A program made the position numbers and the translations under genes. Source: Bacillota bacterium (GTDB lineage Bacteria > Bacillota > Clostridia > Christensenellales > CAG-138). From it: a stretch of DNA of 64,000 nucleotides. The notes beneath the pieces are model-generated. The model was not told the DNA's origin, searched no databases, and saw nothing but the letters and a program-made list of their open reading frames with translations. Below are positions 7,843 to 17,092 of this stretch, piece after piece. The DNA is taken from positions 1-64,000 of the forward strand of contig JAEWCL010000021.1 of the NCBI GenBank assembly GCA_023390655.1. Reading direction: 5' to 3'. Position 1 is the stretch's first letter, and each line of letters opens with the position of its first letter.

Positions 7843-8757
7843 GTGAGCCCGATGCACCCGCAGATCAATCCGTTTGACGGATTGCCCGTTGAACGGAATG
7901 TTCCCATGCGTACATTGACCACCTTCCGCCTGGGGGGACCTGCCGATTTTGTATTGCGTGCGCACAGCGAAGACGAGGTGCGCCTTGGCATAGAGGCCGC
8001 GCATACGCTGGGGCTTCCCGTGTATGCCATCGGCAACGGTTCCAACCTGATTGTAAGGGACGGCGGCATCCGCGGCCTTGTCATTGTCATTGGCGAGCGG
8101 ATGGCGAAGGTGACACGCAAAGGGACGCTTCTGATTGCGGAGGCGGGGATCCCCATGACGGACCTTGCGTGGGAAGCGGTGCGCCAGGGACTAATGGGGC
8201 TTGAGTGGGCCTGCGGCATCCCGGGGACGCTCGGCGGCGCGTGCGCCATGAACGCGGGCGCGTACGGCGGGGAGCTCAAACAGGTGATACAATCCGTGCG
8301 GTATCTCGAGGACGGCCGCATATTGGAAAAAGAAGTCTCAGAAGATGAGATGGGCTACCGCACGAGCGCCTATTGCGCGCCCGGGCGCGTGGTGCTGGGG
8401 GCAACCCTGCAGTTGACGGAAGACGATGGCGGCGCGGGCGCGCGGCAGGAGGACTATCTCAGGCGGCGCAGGGAAAAGCAGCCGCTGGAGTTTCCGAGCG
8501 CGGGCAGCGTATTCAAGCGCCCGCCGGGATGCTTTGCGGGCGCGCTGATTGAAAGCGCGGGCTTAAAGGGCCTGCGTGTAGGCGGTGCCGAGGTCAGCCC
8601 CAAGCATGCCGGGTTTATTGTAAACACCGGGGGCGCCACCGCAAACGATGTACTCGAGCTCATCGAACAGGTCAGGGAGCGCGTAAAGAACGCGCATGGC
8701 ATAGAGCTGCACTGCGAGCCCAAGATCTGGGGAGAAGATGAAACACTTGCAACATGA
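7843..8757 (+). CDS. murB: UDP-N-acetylenolpyruvoylglucosamine reductase
   Basis: FAD enzyme of peptidoglycan precursor synthesis; it reduces enolpyruvyl-UDP-GlcNAc to UDP-MurNAc with NADPH. I set the start at the GTG at 7843 because AAGGAAG lies about seven bases upstream, giving 304 residues; another GTG at 7819 would add eight residues with no ribosome site. FAD-binding blocks are TTFRLGGPADF, YAIGNGSNLIVRDGGIRG and GLEWACGIPGTLGGACAMNAG. The C-terminal substrate domain has the catalytic serine in AGSVFKRPPG and the glutamate in HCEPKIWG. First gene of a long plus-strand run, 33 bases before rapZ. Confidence 0.96.
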   Translation: MSPMHPQINPFDGLPVERNVPMRTLTTFRLGGPADFVLRAHSEDEVRLGIEAAHTLGLPVYAIGNGSNLIVRDGGIRGLVIVIGERMAKVTRKGTLLIAEAGIPMTDLAWEAVRQGLMGLEWACGIPGTLGGACAMNAGAYGGELKQVIQSVRYLEDGRILEKEVSEDEMGYRTSAYCAPGRVVLGATLQLTEDDGGAGARQEDYLRRRREKQPLEFPSAGSVFKRPPGCFAGALIESAGLKGLRVGGAEVSPKHAGFIVNTGGATANDVLELIEQVRERVKNAHGIELHCEPKIWGEDETLAT

Positions 8758-8790
8758 AGATAGATTGAACCAGGATAGAAGGGAGCCCGT

Positions 8791-9696
8791 ATGCCGAACT
8801 TAACGCTGCTGATCGTCACCGGCCTTTCCGGCGCGGGCAAGTCCCTTGCGTTAAAGCGCCTGGAGGACATCGGGTTTTATTGTGTGGACAACCTCCCCGC
8901 AAGCCTGCTGCCCGCTTTTTTGGATCGGTGCGACGGCGCAAACCCGGTGATTACGCGCGCGGCGCTCGCGATCGACAGCCGCGAGAGCGCGTTTGGCGTG
9001 GACTGGGATCGGATGCTCCAGCTGCTTGCGGATTCCGGGGTGGCGTACCGCATCCTGTTTCTGGACAGCCGGGACGATGTGCTCCAGCGCCGGTACGCGG
9101 AAACCCGCAGGCGGCACCCGCATGCGGCGGGCGGCGATATCGCGGCGGGCATCGCGCATGAGCGCGCGGTACTCCAGCCGCTCAAGGAGCGCGCGCATGC
9201 GGTGATCGATACAAGCGAATTAAAGCCCGTGGATTTTTACGCGCGGCTCGAAGAAGCGCTCGCACTGGAAACAAAGGACAGCATGCTGTTGCTGTTTATG
9301 AGCTTTGGCTATAAGCGCGGGATTCCGGTGGACGCGGATTTTGTATTGGACATGCGCTTCCTTCCCAACCCCTTTTATGAATGTGCGCTGCGCCCGCTTT
9401 CGGGCCTTGACGCGCCGGTGAAGGAATACGTGCTCCAAAACGAGGATACCAGACGGTTTTTGGATCGTCTTGAAGAGATGCTGCGCGGGACGCTTCCCGG
9501 CTTTGCCGCGCAGGGCAAGCAACGGCTGATGGTGGCGTTTGGCTGTACGGGCGGACGGCACCGCTCGGTTGCCGCAGCGGAGGAGATGGCAAGCCGCTTT
9601 GGCGGCGCGCTTGCGGTGAAATGCTTCCACCGGGACATCGGCACGGAAGCGGCGGATATCCGCACGCGCTTTTCGGCGCAGGAGGGCAAGGGATGA
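8791..9696 (+). CDS. rapZ: RNase adapter/nucleotide-binding protein RapZ (YvcJ family)
   Basis: 301 residues. P-loop protein with Walker A GLSGAGKS at residues 11-18 and the family C-terminal domain with AFGCTGGRHRSVAAAEEMA, the signature of the RapZ/YvcJ C-terminus that in E. coli binds small RNAs controlling glmS. In Firmicutes the protein binds nucleotides and is usually linked to yvcK and whiA; here it is linked to murB instead, and to prpC-prkC downstream through a 4-base ATGA overlap. GlmM is encoded about 5 kb downstream in the same run, so amino-sugar synthesis and its possible regulator are close together. The start has AAGGGAG upstream. Confidence 0.94.
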   Translation: MPNLTLLIVTGLSGAGKSLALKRLEDIGFYCVDNLPASLLPAFLDRCDGANPVITRAALAIDSRESAFGVDWDRMLQLLADSGVAYRILFLDSRDDVLQRRYAETRRRHPHAAGGDIAAGIAHERAVLQPLKERAHAVIDTSELKPVDFYARLEEALALETKDSMLLLFMSFGYKRGIPVDADFVLDMRFLPNPFYECALRPLSGLDAPVKEYVLQNEDTRRFLDRLEEMLRGTLPGFAAQGKQRLMVAFGCTGGRHRSVAAAEEMASRFGGALAVKCFHRDIGTEAADIRTRFSAQEGKG

Positions 9697-10430
9697 TCTA
9701 CGCTGCCGCGACGCATATCGGGCGCAGGCTCAAAAATGAGGACAGTCTCTATATCCCCGAAGGACCCGGCGGCGTTCCGTTTGTGGCCGTCGCGGACGGC
9801 ATGGGCGGGCACGCGGCGGGGTACCGCGCAAGCACGCTTGCGGTGGAAGGGCTGATGGAGGCGCTCGGGGGCCTCAAAGCCCCGGCGGGGGACGCCATGC
9901 CGACGCTGCGCAGCGCTGTCCGCGCTGTCAACAGCACCATTTACCGGCAGGCGCAAACGGAGGAAGGCTGCCGCGGCATGGGGACGACCCTCACCTTCGC
10001 GCTGTTGTACGAAGAGGAATACATCGCCGCAAATATCGGCGACAGCCGCCTGTACCAGTTTGACGGCGAAAAATTGACCCAGGTCACGCGGGACCACAGC
10101 CTGGTGGCGGTGCTTGTCGCAAGCGGCTCCATCACGCAGGAAGAGGCGGAACGCCATCCGCAGCGCAATATCATCACACGGGCGCTTGGCACCTCCCCGC
10201 ACGAGGATGCGGATTACTTTACCAGGCAGTGGCGGCGCGGCGATCTGCTGCTGCTGTGCTCGGACGGGCTATACGGTTGTGTGCCGCACGCCGTGCTGGA
10301 ACGCGTACTCAAGCAGCGCATGCCGCTCGTGCAGACGGCGGAGGCGTTCATTCAGCTTGCACTCGATGCGGGCGGCACGGACAATATCACGGTGGTGCTT
10401 GCACAAAATACGGGAGGTGACGCCGTATGA
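9693..10430 (+). CDS. prpC: PP2C-type protein phosphatase, partner of PrkC
   Basis: 245 residues starting at the ATG inside the ATGA overlap with rapZ; upstream in-frame codons belong to the rapZ region. Metal-dependent Ser/Thr phosphatase that reverses PrkC phosphorylation. It has RRLKNEDSLY (first metal Asp/Glu block), VAVADGMGGHAAG, GMGTTLTFALL, IGDSRLYQF, RDHS, LLLCSDGLYGCV and GGTDNITVVL, the complete run of PP2C motifs with all acidic metal ligands. Cytosolic. Its last four bases overlap prkC (ATGA), the usual translational coupling of this pair. Confidence 0.96.
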   Translation: MIYAAATHIGRRLKNEDSLYIPEGPGGVPFVAVADGMGGHAAGYRASTLAVEGLMEALGGLKAPAGDAMPTLRSAVRAVNSTIYRQAQTEEGCRGMGTTLTFALLYEEEYIAANIGDSRLYQFDGEKLTQVTRDHSLVAVLVASGSITQEEAERHPQRNIITRALGTSPHEDADYFTRQWRRGDLLLLCSDGLYGCVPHAVLERVLKQRMPLVQTAEAFIQLALDAGGTDNITVVLAQNTGGDAV

Positions 10431-12298
10431 TCGGGCGGGTACTTTCCGGGAAATATAGAATTATTGAAAAAATCGGCTCAGGCGGCATGGCGGATGTATA
10501 CAAGGCCGTGCAGGCGGGGACGCTCCACCGCACCGTTGCCATCAAGGTATTAAAGGTGGAGTTTCAGACGGACGCCGCGTTCCTCCGGCGCTTTGAACAG
10601 GAAGCGCAGGCGGTATTGAACCTTTCCCATGAGCATATCGTCCGCTCCTATGACGTCGGCACGGAAGGGGACATCCACTACATTGTGCTTGAATATGTAG
10701 ATGGCAGCACCCTGAAGGATTGTATCCGCGCGCAGGGGCGGTTTTTGCCGCGCTCGGCCATCAATCTTGCGGTGCAGGTGCTTGACGCGCTCTCCCACGC
10801 ACATGAGCAGGGCATCATCCACCGGGACGTCAAGCCGCAGAACGTCATGGTCAATTCCCGCGGGCATGCAAAGCTTGCGGACTTTGGCATTGCGCGAAAC
10901 GCGGAGAGTTCCACCATCACCTACGTGGGCGCTTCCGTCATGGGTTCTGTCCATTATATTTCTCCCGAACAGGCCAAGGGCAGACAGGTGACGGAGGAAA
11001 GCGATATCTATTCCATGGGCGTCATGCTCTATGAAATGGTGACGGGCCGGCTGCCGTTTGAGGGCGAAAGCTCCGTCACCGTCGCATTGAAGCATATCCA
11101 GGAGGACTTTGTCCCGCCCATCGTACTCAACAATGCCCTGCCGCCCGCGCTCAACGATGTGATCATGAAGGCGGTCAGCAAGCAGCCTTATGACCGCTAC
11201 CACAGCGCAAGGGCGATGAAGCAGGATTTGCTGCGCGTGCTGCGGGAGCCACAGGGAAACTTTGCACGCCAGCCCGCAAAAGAAAAGCCCAGATCGCCGC
11301 AGGCGGGAAAACGCGCCAGGCGCAAGCCGCGCTCCATCGTATGGCGGATTACGGCGGTGGCGATGATTTTACTGTTCCTGTTCGGCATGATGCTGGTGAT
11401 GGAGCGCACGGTGCTCCAGCGCACCAGCGCCACGACCGATTTTGTACCCAACGTGGTGGGTAAGCTGCAGGAGGAAGCCGTCAGCACCCTGAAGTTAAGA
11501 GGCTATAAGGCGGAAATCCAGGAGGCGGAAAGCGACGAGTATCCGAGCGGCGTGGTCATGCACCAGCAGCCGCAGAACGGGGCAGAATTAAAAAGCGGCA
11601 GCACCGTCATCATTACGGTGAGCGCGGGCGAGGCGATGCCGCTGGTGCCCGACGTCCGGGGCATGACGCTTTCGCAAGCGGAGGTCGCCCTGCGGGACGT
11701 GGGGCTACTACCCGGCATTCCGGAGTACCGCATTTCAGACGCCAAGGTGGGCACTGTGTTTGAGCAGGATCCCATGCCGGATACGTCGGCACTCCCCGGC
11801 GATGAGGTGCAGCTGTTTGTTTCGGGCGAGCCCAGCCACAGCATTGAGGTACCGACCGTGACCGAGCTTCCGCTCACGGAAGCGTTAAAGCTGCTCCATG
11901 AGCGCGGCTTCCGCGCGTTCCGGGTACGGCTGGCAGACCTTGAGAACATTTCCTCGAGTGAGGTCAAACGGCAGAACCCCGCGCCCGGGGAGGTCGCTTC
12001 TAACACCACGCTTTTGGAGCTGACAGCAACCGGCATCGGCAGCGAGGCGTACAGCGCGAACATTGCCTTTAAGCTGGATGTGGAAAAGAGCGATACGAAG
12101 ATCCTTGCCATCATTCCCGTGAACAACAACGGCATCCCCTATGAGCAGGTGGTGTATGAAGCGACGCTCAAGGCGGGAAAAGAGCAGGAACTCTCCTTCC
12201 CCGCCGTGATCAGTGAAGGCGGCGAGCATACGCTGATTTTCTACCAGAACGGGGAAGAGATCCGAAGGACCACTGTGATGTTCTCCTACCTCAGATAA
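10427..12298 (+). CDS. prkC: Membrane Ser/Thr kinase with PASTA domains
   Basis: 623 residues. Cytosolic kinase domain at about 1-270 with the Gly loop GSGGMADVYKA, Lys40, HRDVKPQN (Asp134) and DFG (152-154). A basic linker (280-303) precedes one membrane helix at 305-325. Three extracellular PASTA domains follow at about 339-400, 405-467 and 473-533, each beginning VP-N/D/T-V, which bind muropeptides or lipid II. An 80-residue beta-rich tail without a family I recognise ends the protein. It senses wall fragments and controls growth, division and, in spore formers, germination in answer to muropeptides. In operon with prpC and followed by rsgA, a known PrkC target in Bacillus. All catalytic residues are present. 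Confidence 0.96.
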   Translation: MIGRVLSGKYRIIEKIGSGGMADVYKAVQAGTLHRTVAIKVLKVEFQTDAAFLRRFEQEAQAVLNLSHEHIVRSYDVGTEGDIHYIVLEYVDGSTLKDCIRAQGRFLPRSAINLAVQVLDALSHAHEQGIIHRDVKPQNVMVNSRGHAKLADFGIARNAESSTITYVGASVMGSVHYISPEQAKGRQVTEESDIYSMGVMLYEMVTGRLPFEGESSVTVALKHIQEDFVPPIVLNNALPPALNDVIMKAVSKQPYDRYHSARAMKQDLLRVLREPQGNFARQPAKEKPRSPQAGKRARRKPRSIVWRITAVAMILLFLFGMMLVMERTVLQRTSATTDFVPNVVGKLQEEAVSTLKLRGYKAEIQEAESDEYPSGVVMHQQPQNGAELKSGSTVIITVSAGEAMPLVPDVRGMTLSQAEVALRDVGLLPGIPEYRISDAKVGTVFEQDPMPDTSALPGDEVQLFVSGEPSHSIEVPTVTELPLTEALKLLHERGFRAFRVRLADLENISSSEVKRQNPAPGEVASNTTLLELTATGIGSEAYSANIAFKLDVEKSDTKILAIIPVNNNGIPYEQVVYEATLKAGKEQELSFPAVISEGGEHTLIFYQNGEEIRRTTVMFSYLR

Positions 12299-12393
12299 CG
12301 GGATACCGCGGGGAGAGGTCATTGCTTGCAGAAACAACAGAAAAAGGATGGGATATTTACTTTTGAAACAAGCCATTTTGGGTTAGATAAAAG

Positions 12394-13275
12394 ATGCACG
12401 AACAAGGGCTGTTGTTAAAGGGGGTCGGCGGATACTATACCGTCCGCCTCGAAAACGGAGAAGAAATTACTGCGCAGGCCCGCGGCCGCTTCCGGCATGA
12501 GGGGCTTTCTCCCGTATGCGGCGATCAGGTGTTGATCGAACGGCAGCAGGAAGGCCATGCGGCATTGAGCGAAATCCTGCCGCGCAGGAACCTGCTTGTG
12601 CGGCCCCAGGTGGCGAATATCGATCAGCTGGTGATCGTGATTTCCGCCTCAAGGCCCAAGCCGGACCTTTTGTTGTGCGATAAGCTGATGATACAGGCGG
12701 TGTCGTTGCGTATCGCACCGCTCATCGTCATCAACAAATGCGATGAGGGAGACCGGGAAGCGATCCGGCAGATCGAGGAAGCATATGCCCCGCATGTGGA
12801 GACGCTTGCGCTTTCCGCGCGCACGGGCGAGGGACTAAAACAGCTGCGCCGCGCGCTTGCGGGAAAGATCAGCTGCTTTGCAGGACAGAGCGCGGTAGGC
12901 AAGAGCTCGCTTCTAAACGCGCTGTTACCCGGGCTTTCGCTGCTGGTGGGCGGGCTTGCCCGCCGTACGGACCGCGGAAAGCATACGACGCGCCATGTAG
13001 AGCTTTGGCCGTATGAAGGGGGCGCTGTGCTCGATACCCCCGGCTTTTCCCTGCTGGAGCTCACAGCGCTTGATCAGGAGGCGCTCAACGCGGCGTATCC
13101 CGAGTTTGGGGACGCGCCAACGCGCTGCCGCTTTGCGGCCTGCTCCCACCGGACGGAGCCGGAGTGCGCCGTAAAAGCGCTGCTGGCTGACGGGCTGATC
13201 TCCCCCGGCCGGTATGAACGGTATGTGGAGCTTTGTACGCAGTTTGAAGAATTGCGAAAAAACAGGTATAATTGA
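12394..13275 (+). CDS. rsgA: Ribosome small-subunit-dependent GTPase A
   Basis: 293 residues. Circularly permuted GTPase that helps late 30S maturation. Order of parts: OB fold (about 1-75), then G4 NKCD at 114-117, G1 GQSAVGKSS at 164-172, G3 DTPG at 214-217, then a zinc-binding C-terminus with Cys245, Cys250, His252 and Cys258. G4 before G1 is the diagnostic permutation. It starts 95 bases after prkC, in the conserved prpC-prkC-rsgA-rpe order seen across Firmicutes. The ribosome site is weak (AGATAAAAG). Confidence 0.95.
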   Translation: MHEQGLLLKGVGGYYTVRLENGEEITAQARGRFRHEGLSPVCGDQVLIERQQEGHAALSEILPRRNLLVRPQVANIDQLVIVISASRPKPDLLLCDKLMIQAVSLRIAPLIVINKCDEGDREAIRQIEEAYAPHVETLALSARTGEGLKQLRRALAGKISCFAGQSAVGKSSLLNALLPGLSLLVGGLARRTDRGKHTTRHVELWPYEGGAVLDTPGFSLLELTALDQEALNAAYPEFGDAPTRCRFAACSHRTEPECAVKALLADGLISPGRYERYVELCTQFEELRKNRYN

Positions 13276-13321
13276 CAGATATATGATGGATGATGAACGG
13301 ATGAAAGGACATTGTAACGTT

Positions 13322-13975
13322 ATGCCAATTAAGATAGCCCCCTCCATCCTCTCCGCTGATTTTGCGGCGATGGGTGTAGCTGTGGAAGCTCTGACCGCAC
13401 AGGGTGCGGACTGGGTGCACTTTGACGTGATGGACGGCCACTTTGTGCCGAACCTGACCTTCGGTCCCATGATGTGCGCGGCCGTAAAGAAGCATACAAC
13501 GCTGCCGCTGGACGTACACCTGATGGTAGAGCGGCCGGGCGACTGGATTGATGGGTTTCTGGAAGCGGGTGCGGATTGCATCACCTTCCATGTGGAGGCG
13601 GAAAAGCACATCCACCGGCAGCTGCAGCGCATCAAGGCGGCAAACAAAATTGCGGGCCTCGTATTGAACCCTGCAACGCCGGTTTCCACGCTCGAGTGTG
13701 TGCTCGATGAATGCGACATGGTGCTGCTGATGAGCGTGAACCCAGGCTACGGCGGGCAGAAGTTTATTCCCCTAGTGCTCGATAAAATCAGCGCTTTGCG
13801 GAAGCTAGCGCTTAGCCGCGGCTTAAAGCTTGAGATCGAGGTGGATGGCGGCATCGATCCCGAAACTGCCCGGCAATGTATCGACGCGGGAGCGACGGTG
13901 CTGGTGGCCGGCAATACCGTGTTTACGGCAAAGGACCCTGCGCAGATGATCAAAACGTTGCGCGGGGAAGGATAA
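13322..13975 (+). CDS. rpe: Ribulose-phosphate 3-epimerase
   Basis: 217 residues from ATG 13322, the start that gives the family N-terminus IKIAPSILSADF. An in-frame ATG at 13301 is possible, since the AAAGGA upstream of 13322 is about 12 bases away. TIM-barrel enzyme interconverting ribulose- and xylulose-5-phosphate in the pentose phosphate pathway. Motifs: WVHFDVMDGHFVPNLTFG with metal and catalytic Asp, LDVHLMVERP, LMSVNPGYGGQKF, and EVDGGID with the second catalytic Asp. Starts 46 bases after rsgA. Confidence 0.95.
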   Translation: MPIKIAPSILSADFAAMGVAVEALTAQGADWVHFDVMDGHFVPNLTFGPMMCAAVKKHTTLPLDVHLMVERPGDWIDGFLEAGADCITFHVEAEKHIHRQLQRIKAANKIAGLVLNPATPVSTLECVLDECDMVLLMSVNPGYGGQKFIPLVLDKISALRKLALSRGLKLEIEVDGGIDPETARQCIDAGATVLVAGNTVFTAKDPAQMIKTLRGEG

Positions 13976-13990
13976 GGAGTAAAAAGGGCT

Positions 13991-14914
13991 ATGATCGATA
14001 TCGCCATCATCGGCGCGGGACCCGCAGGGCTGACGGCAGGGCTGTATGCCGCGCGCGGCGGCGCAGATGCCGTGCTGTTTGAAGAGGTGTTCGCGGGCGG
14101 GCAGGCCGCAAAAACCTGCCAGATCGACAATTATCCCGGCTTTGCAGAAGGCATCGAGGGCAGCGAGCTTGGCATCCAGATGGAGCGCCAGGCGCTGCGG
14201 TTCGGGCTTTCCATCAAATATGATCCCGTAGTAAAACTGGATCTTCTTTACCCCGTCAAGCGGATTGAAACCTCCGCCGGTACTGTGGAGGCGAAAACCG
14301 TCATACTGTGTACGGGGGCGAACTCGCGTAAGCTTGGCCTTGCCAATGAGGAAAAGCTTACGGGTGCTGGCGTATCCTACTGTGCGACCTGTGACGGCGC
14401 GTTTTTCCGCGGCAAGGATGTTGCCGTGGTGGGCGGCGGGGATACGGCGCTGTCCGACGCGCTCTACCTTGCGCGCTTTGCCAGCAAGGTAACGCTCATC
14501 CACCGCAGGAATGAGCTAAGGGGCAATTACATGCTCCAAAAGGCGGTACAGGAGGAGCCGAAGATCACGCTTGCGCTGGAGCAGGTGGTAACCGAGCTCA
14601 AGGGCGAAAACCTTCTGGAAGGTCTCAGGCTCAGGCATGTCGGTTCCAAAGAGGAACATGAAGTTTCCGCGTCCGGCGTATTTGTTGCGGTGGGCATTGA
14701 GCCGCGCACGGATATTGTACGCGGCATGCTGCCGTTGGCCGCCGGCGGCTATATCCAGACGGATGCGTTTATGCGCACCTCCATTGACGGCGTATACGCC
14801 GCGGGCGATGTAAGGGAAACGCCGCTCAGACAGATCGTAACCGCTGTTGCGGACGGCGCGATTGCGGCGACGACGGCGCTGGAATACCTTGCCGCCCCGC
14901 ATCCGGTAAAATAA
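13991..14914 (+). CDS. trxB: Thioredoxin-disulfide reductase
   Basis: 307 residues. FAD/NADPH enzyme keeping thioredoxin reduced. FAD-binding GAGPAGLTAGLYAAR at 8-22, redox-active CATC at 131-134, NADPH-binding VGGGDTALSDALYL at 147-160, and the closing FAD block TSIDGVYAAGDVRE near 278. AAGGAGTAAAAAGGGCT precedes the ATG and the gap to rpe is 15 bases, so it belongs to the same operon. The usual thioredoxin and glycine reductase neighbours are absent here. Thioredoxin reduction would also serve NrdJ at the left end of the window. Confidence 0.96.
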   Translation: MIDIAIIGAGPAGLTAGLYAARGGADAVLFEEVFAGGQAAKTCQIDNYPGFAEGIEGSELGIQMERQALRFGLSIKYDPVVKLDLLYPVKRIETSAGTVEAKTVILCTGANSRKLGLANEEKLTGAGVSYCATCDGAFFRGKDVAVVGGGDTALSDALYLARFASKVTLIHRRNELRGNYMLQKAVQEEPKITLALEQVVTELKGENLLEGLRLRHVGSKEEHEVSASGVFVAVGIEPRTDIVRGMLPLAAGGYIQTDAFMRTSIDGVYAAGDVRETPLRQIVTAVADGAIAATTALEYLAAPHPVK

Positions 14915-14939
14915 AATTGATCCATTTAAGGAGACAGAT

Positions 14940-16298
14940 ATGGGAAGATTGTTCGGTACCGACGGCGTGCGCGGGATTGCAAACGGAAGTTTGAGCTGTG
15001 AGCTTGCCATGCGCATCGGCGCTGCGGGCGCGTGCGTACTGACAAACGAGGTCCACTCCCCCCGCATCCTCATCGGCATGGATACGAGAAAATCAGGCGA
15101 TATGCTTTCCAGCGCGCTGACGGCGGGCATCTGCTCCGTCGGCGGCGATGTGGTGCATGTGGGCGTTGTGCCCACGCCGGGCTTAGCGTACCTTGTGCGG
15201 CTCTATGATGCGGACGCCGCCGTGATGATTTCCGCTTCCCACAACTCCATGGAGTACAACGGCATCAAATGGTTCGATGGGCGCGGCTACAAGCTTTCCG
15301 ACGCGCTGGAAGACGAAATTGAGGCCATCATGAAAGAAAACCGTCCCCTCCCCACCCCCACGGGTGCAGCGGTAGGGCGGGTGACGCGCGTGCGCCGCGC
15401 CATGGATGAATACCGGGAATTTTTAGTCAGTACCGCCGATACGCGGCTTGACGGCATGCGCATTGTGCTCGACTGTGCGAACGGCGCGGCGTCTGAGATT
15501 GCGCGGCAGGTGTTTTGCGATTTGGGCGCTGAGGTCATGAGCTTTTCGGATGAGCCGGACGGCTATAACATCAACGACCTGTGCGGCTCCACCCACCCGG
15601 AGCGCATGCAGCAGCTGGTGTATGAGCTTGGCGCGGACGTGGGCCTTGCGTTTGACGGCGACGCGGACCGCCTGATCGCCACCGACGAACGTGGCCGCAT
15701 TGTAGACGGCGACCGGATTTTGGGCATCTGCGCGCTCGATATGCACACGCGCGGCGTATTGAAGGGCGATGCGCTCGTGATCACCGTCATGAGCAACCTT
15801 GGCCTCAAGCGGCGCTTAAAGCAGGCGGGCATCCAGATTGAGGAAACCGCCGTGGGCGACCGCTACGTGCTCGAACGCATGACGGAAAAGGGCTACAATT
15901 TGGGCGGCGAACAGTCCGGCCATATCATATTTACAGATCATCACACGACGGGTGACGGCATGCTTTCCGCCATCCAGCTGATGAACGTATTAAAGCGCAG
16001 CGGCAAGCGCATGAGCGCTCTGGCCGCGGAAATTCCCATCTACCCACAGGTGCTCGTGAATGTCCGCGTTGCGGAGGAAAAGAAGGCTGCGGCTATGAAT
16101 GATGCAGAGATGAAGGCCGCCATCGAAGCCTTGGAAAAAGCGCTTGGCGAGGACGGGCGCGTGCTTGTGCGCGCCTCCGGTACGGAGCCGCTCATCCGCA
16201 TCATGCTCGAAGGCAAGGATGAGGAAGAAATCCGCGACCATGCCGTATCGCTTGCGCACATACTGGAAAAGAATCATGAAGGGAAGCTCAAAGCGTAA
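14940..16298 (+). CDS. glmM: Phosphoglucosamine mutase
   Basis: 452 residues. Converts glucosamine-6-phosphate to glucosamine-1-phosphate on the way to UDP-GlcNAc. GTDGVRGIAN at the N-terminus, the phosphoserine loop ISASHNSMEYNG (Ser100), metal loop DGDADR near 240, substrate loop GGEQSGHI, and the C-terminal phosphate loop RASGTEPLIRIM. It starts 25 bases after trxB with AAGGAGACAGAT. The stop overlaps the nth start by one base. With murB it ties this run to wall precursor supply. Confidence 0.97.
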   Translation: MGRLFGTDGVRGIANGSLSCELAMRIGAAGACVLTNEVHSPRILIGMDTRKSGDMLSSALTAGICSVGGDVVHVGVVPTPGLAYLVRLYDADAAVMISASHNSMEYNGIKWFDGRGYKLSDALEDEIEAIMKENRPLPTPTGAAVGRVTRVRRAMDEYREFLVSTADTRLDGMRIVLDCANGAASEIARQVFCDLGAEVMSFSDEPDGYNINDLCGSTHPERMQQLVYELGADVGLAFDGDADRLIATDERGRIVDGDRILGICALDMHTRGVLKGDALVITVMSNLGLKRRLKQAGIQIEETAVGDRYVLERMTEKGYNLGGEQSGHIIFTDHHTTGDGMLSAIQLMNVLKRSGKRMSALAAEIPIYPQVLVNVRVAEEKKAAAMNDAEMKAAIEALEKALGEDGRVLVRASGTEPLIRIMLEGKDEEEIRDHAVSLAHILEKNHEGKLKA

Positions 16299-16936
16299 TG
16301 CTCAGCCACGATCGCGTACAACTTGCGCTTGCGGCGCTTGCCGCCGCCTACCCGAGCCCCAAGCCGGAGCTACGGTTCACCACGCCCTATGAGCTGCTGG
16401 TGGCAACCATGCTCAGCGCCCAGTGCACGGACAAGCAGGTGAACAAGTGCACCGAAAAGCTGTTTGCCGACTATAACACCCCCGAAGCAATGGCAAAGCT
16501 TTCTGAGGACGAGCTGTTCCCCTACATCAAAAGCTGCGGGCTGTACCAGACCAAGGGCAAAAATATCATCGCCACAAGCAAGCTGCTCCTTGAGCAGTAC
16601 GGCGGCGAAGTCCCGCGTGACCGGGACGCGCTCACAACGTTTCCCGGCGTTGGAAGGAAGACCGCGAACGTCGTGGTGTCAAACGCGTTCCATATCCCCG
16701 CCATCGCCGTGGACACACACGTGTTCCGCGTGGCCAACCGCATCGGCCTCGCCGAGGCGAAGGATGTGCTGAACACCGAAAAGCAGCTTATGGCCGCCAT
16801 CCCCGAAGAGGACTGGGGCGACGCGCACCATTGGATCATCTTCCACGGGCGCAGGGTATGCCATGCCCAAAGGCCGGACTGTGAACACTGTTGTGTCAGC
16901 ATGGTGTGCGAGTATTACCATAAGGCGAAGGGATAA
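16298..16936 (+). CDS. nth: Endonuclease III
   Basis: 212 residues. DNA glycosylase/AP-lyase for oxidised pyrimidines. Helix-hairpin-helix LTTFPGVGRKTANVV with the catalytic Lys in GRKT, the catalytic Asp in AVDTHVFRV, and a 4Fe-4S loop near the C-terminus with the exact C-x6-C-x2-C-x5-C spacing (CHAQRPDCEHCCVSMVC). The start codon overlaps the glmM stop by one base, so translation is coupled. Length is normal for the family. Confidence 0.96.
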   Translation: MLSHDRVQLALAALAAAYPSPKPELRFTTPYELLVATMLSAQCTDKQVNKCTEKLFADYNTPEAMAKLSEDELFPYIKSCGLYQTKGKNIIATSKLLLEQYGGEVPRDRDALTTFPGVGRKTANVVVSNAFHIPAIAVDTHVFRVANRIGLAEAKDVLNTEKQLMAAIPEEDWGDAHHWIIFHGRRVCHAQRPDCEHCCVSMVCEYYHKAKG

Positions 16937-16944
16937 GAGGATAC

Positions 16945-16975
16945 GTTTCTTTTCTTTCCACGAAAGAAAAGAAAC
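16945..16975. repeat. Perfect 14-bp pyrimidine/purine hairpin
   Basis: GTTTCTTTTCTTTC (16945-16958), loop CAC, GAAAGAAAAGAAAC (16962-16975), then AAAAGAAAGC. One arm is all pyrimidine apart from its first base. There is no T-tract after it on the plus strand. It is much more AT-rich than its surroundings and lies nine bases after nth. Confidence 0.65.
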
Positions 16976-17019
16976 AAAAGAAAGCGGATATATAAGTCGG
17001 GCAAAGATAAAGAAGGTTT

Positions 17020-17068
17020 CATAAGGGGCGTTACGCCCCTTATGTGGGGTTATAGGGGCAAAGCCTCT
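17020..17068. repeat. Two small palindromes ahead of obgE
   Basis: CATAAGGGGCG-TTA-CGCCCCTTATG (17020-17044) is a perfect 11-bp stem. It is followed by ATAGGGGCAAAGCCTCTAT. The first resembles the GGGG-TGCAACG-CCCC stem at about 40848-40867, and the second resembles CTTTCAGTGGCAAAGCCCCTGAAAG near 36609-36632, so these look like members of shared palindromic modules. They lie within the obgE leader, 25 bases before its start. Confidence 0.5.
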
Positions 17069-17092
17069 ATGCAATCAAGAAAAGAGGTTTCC

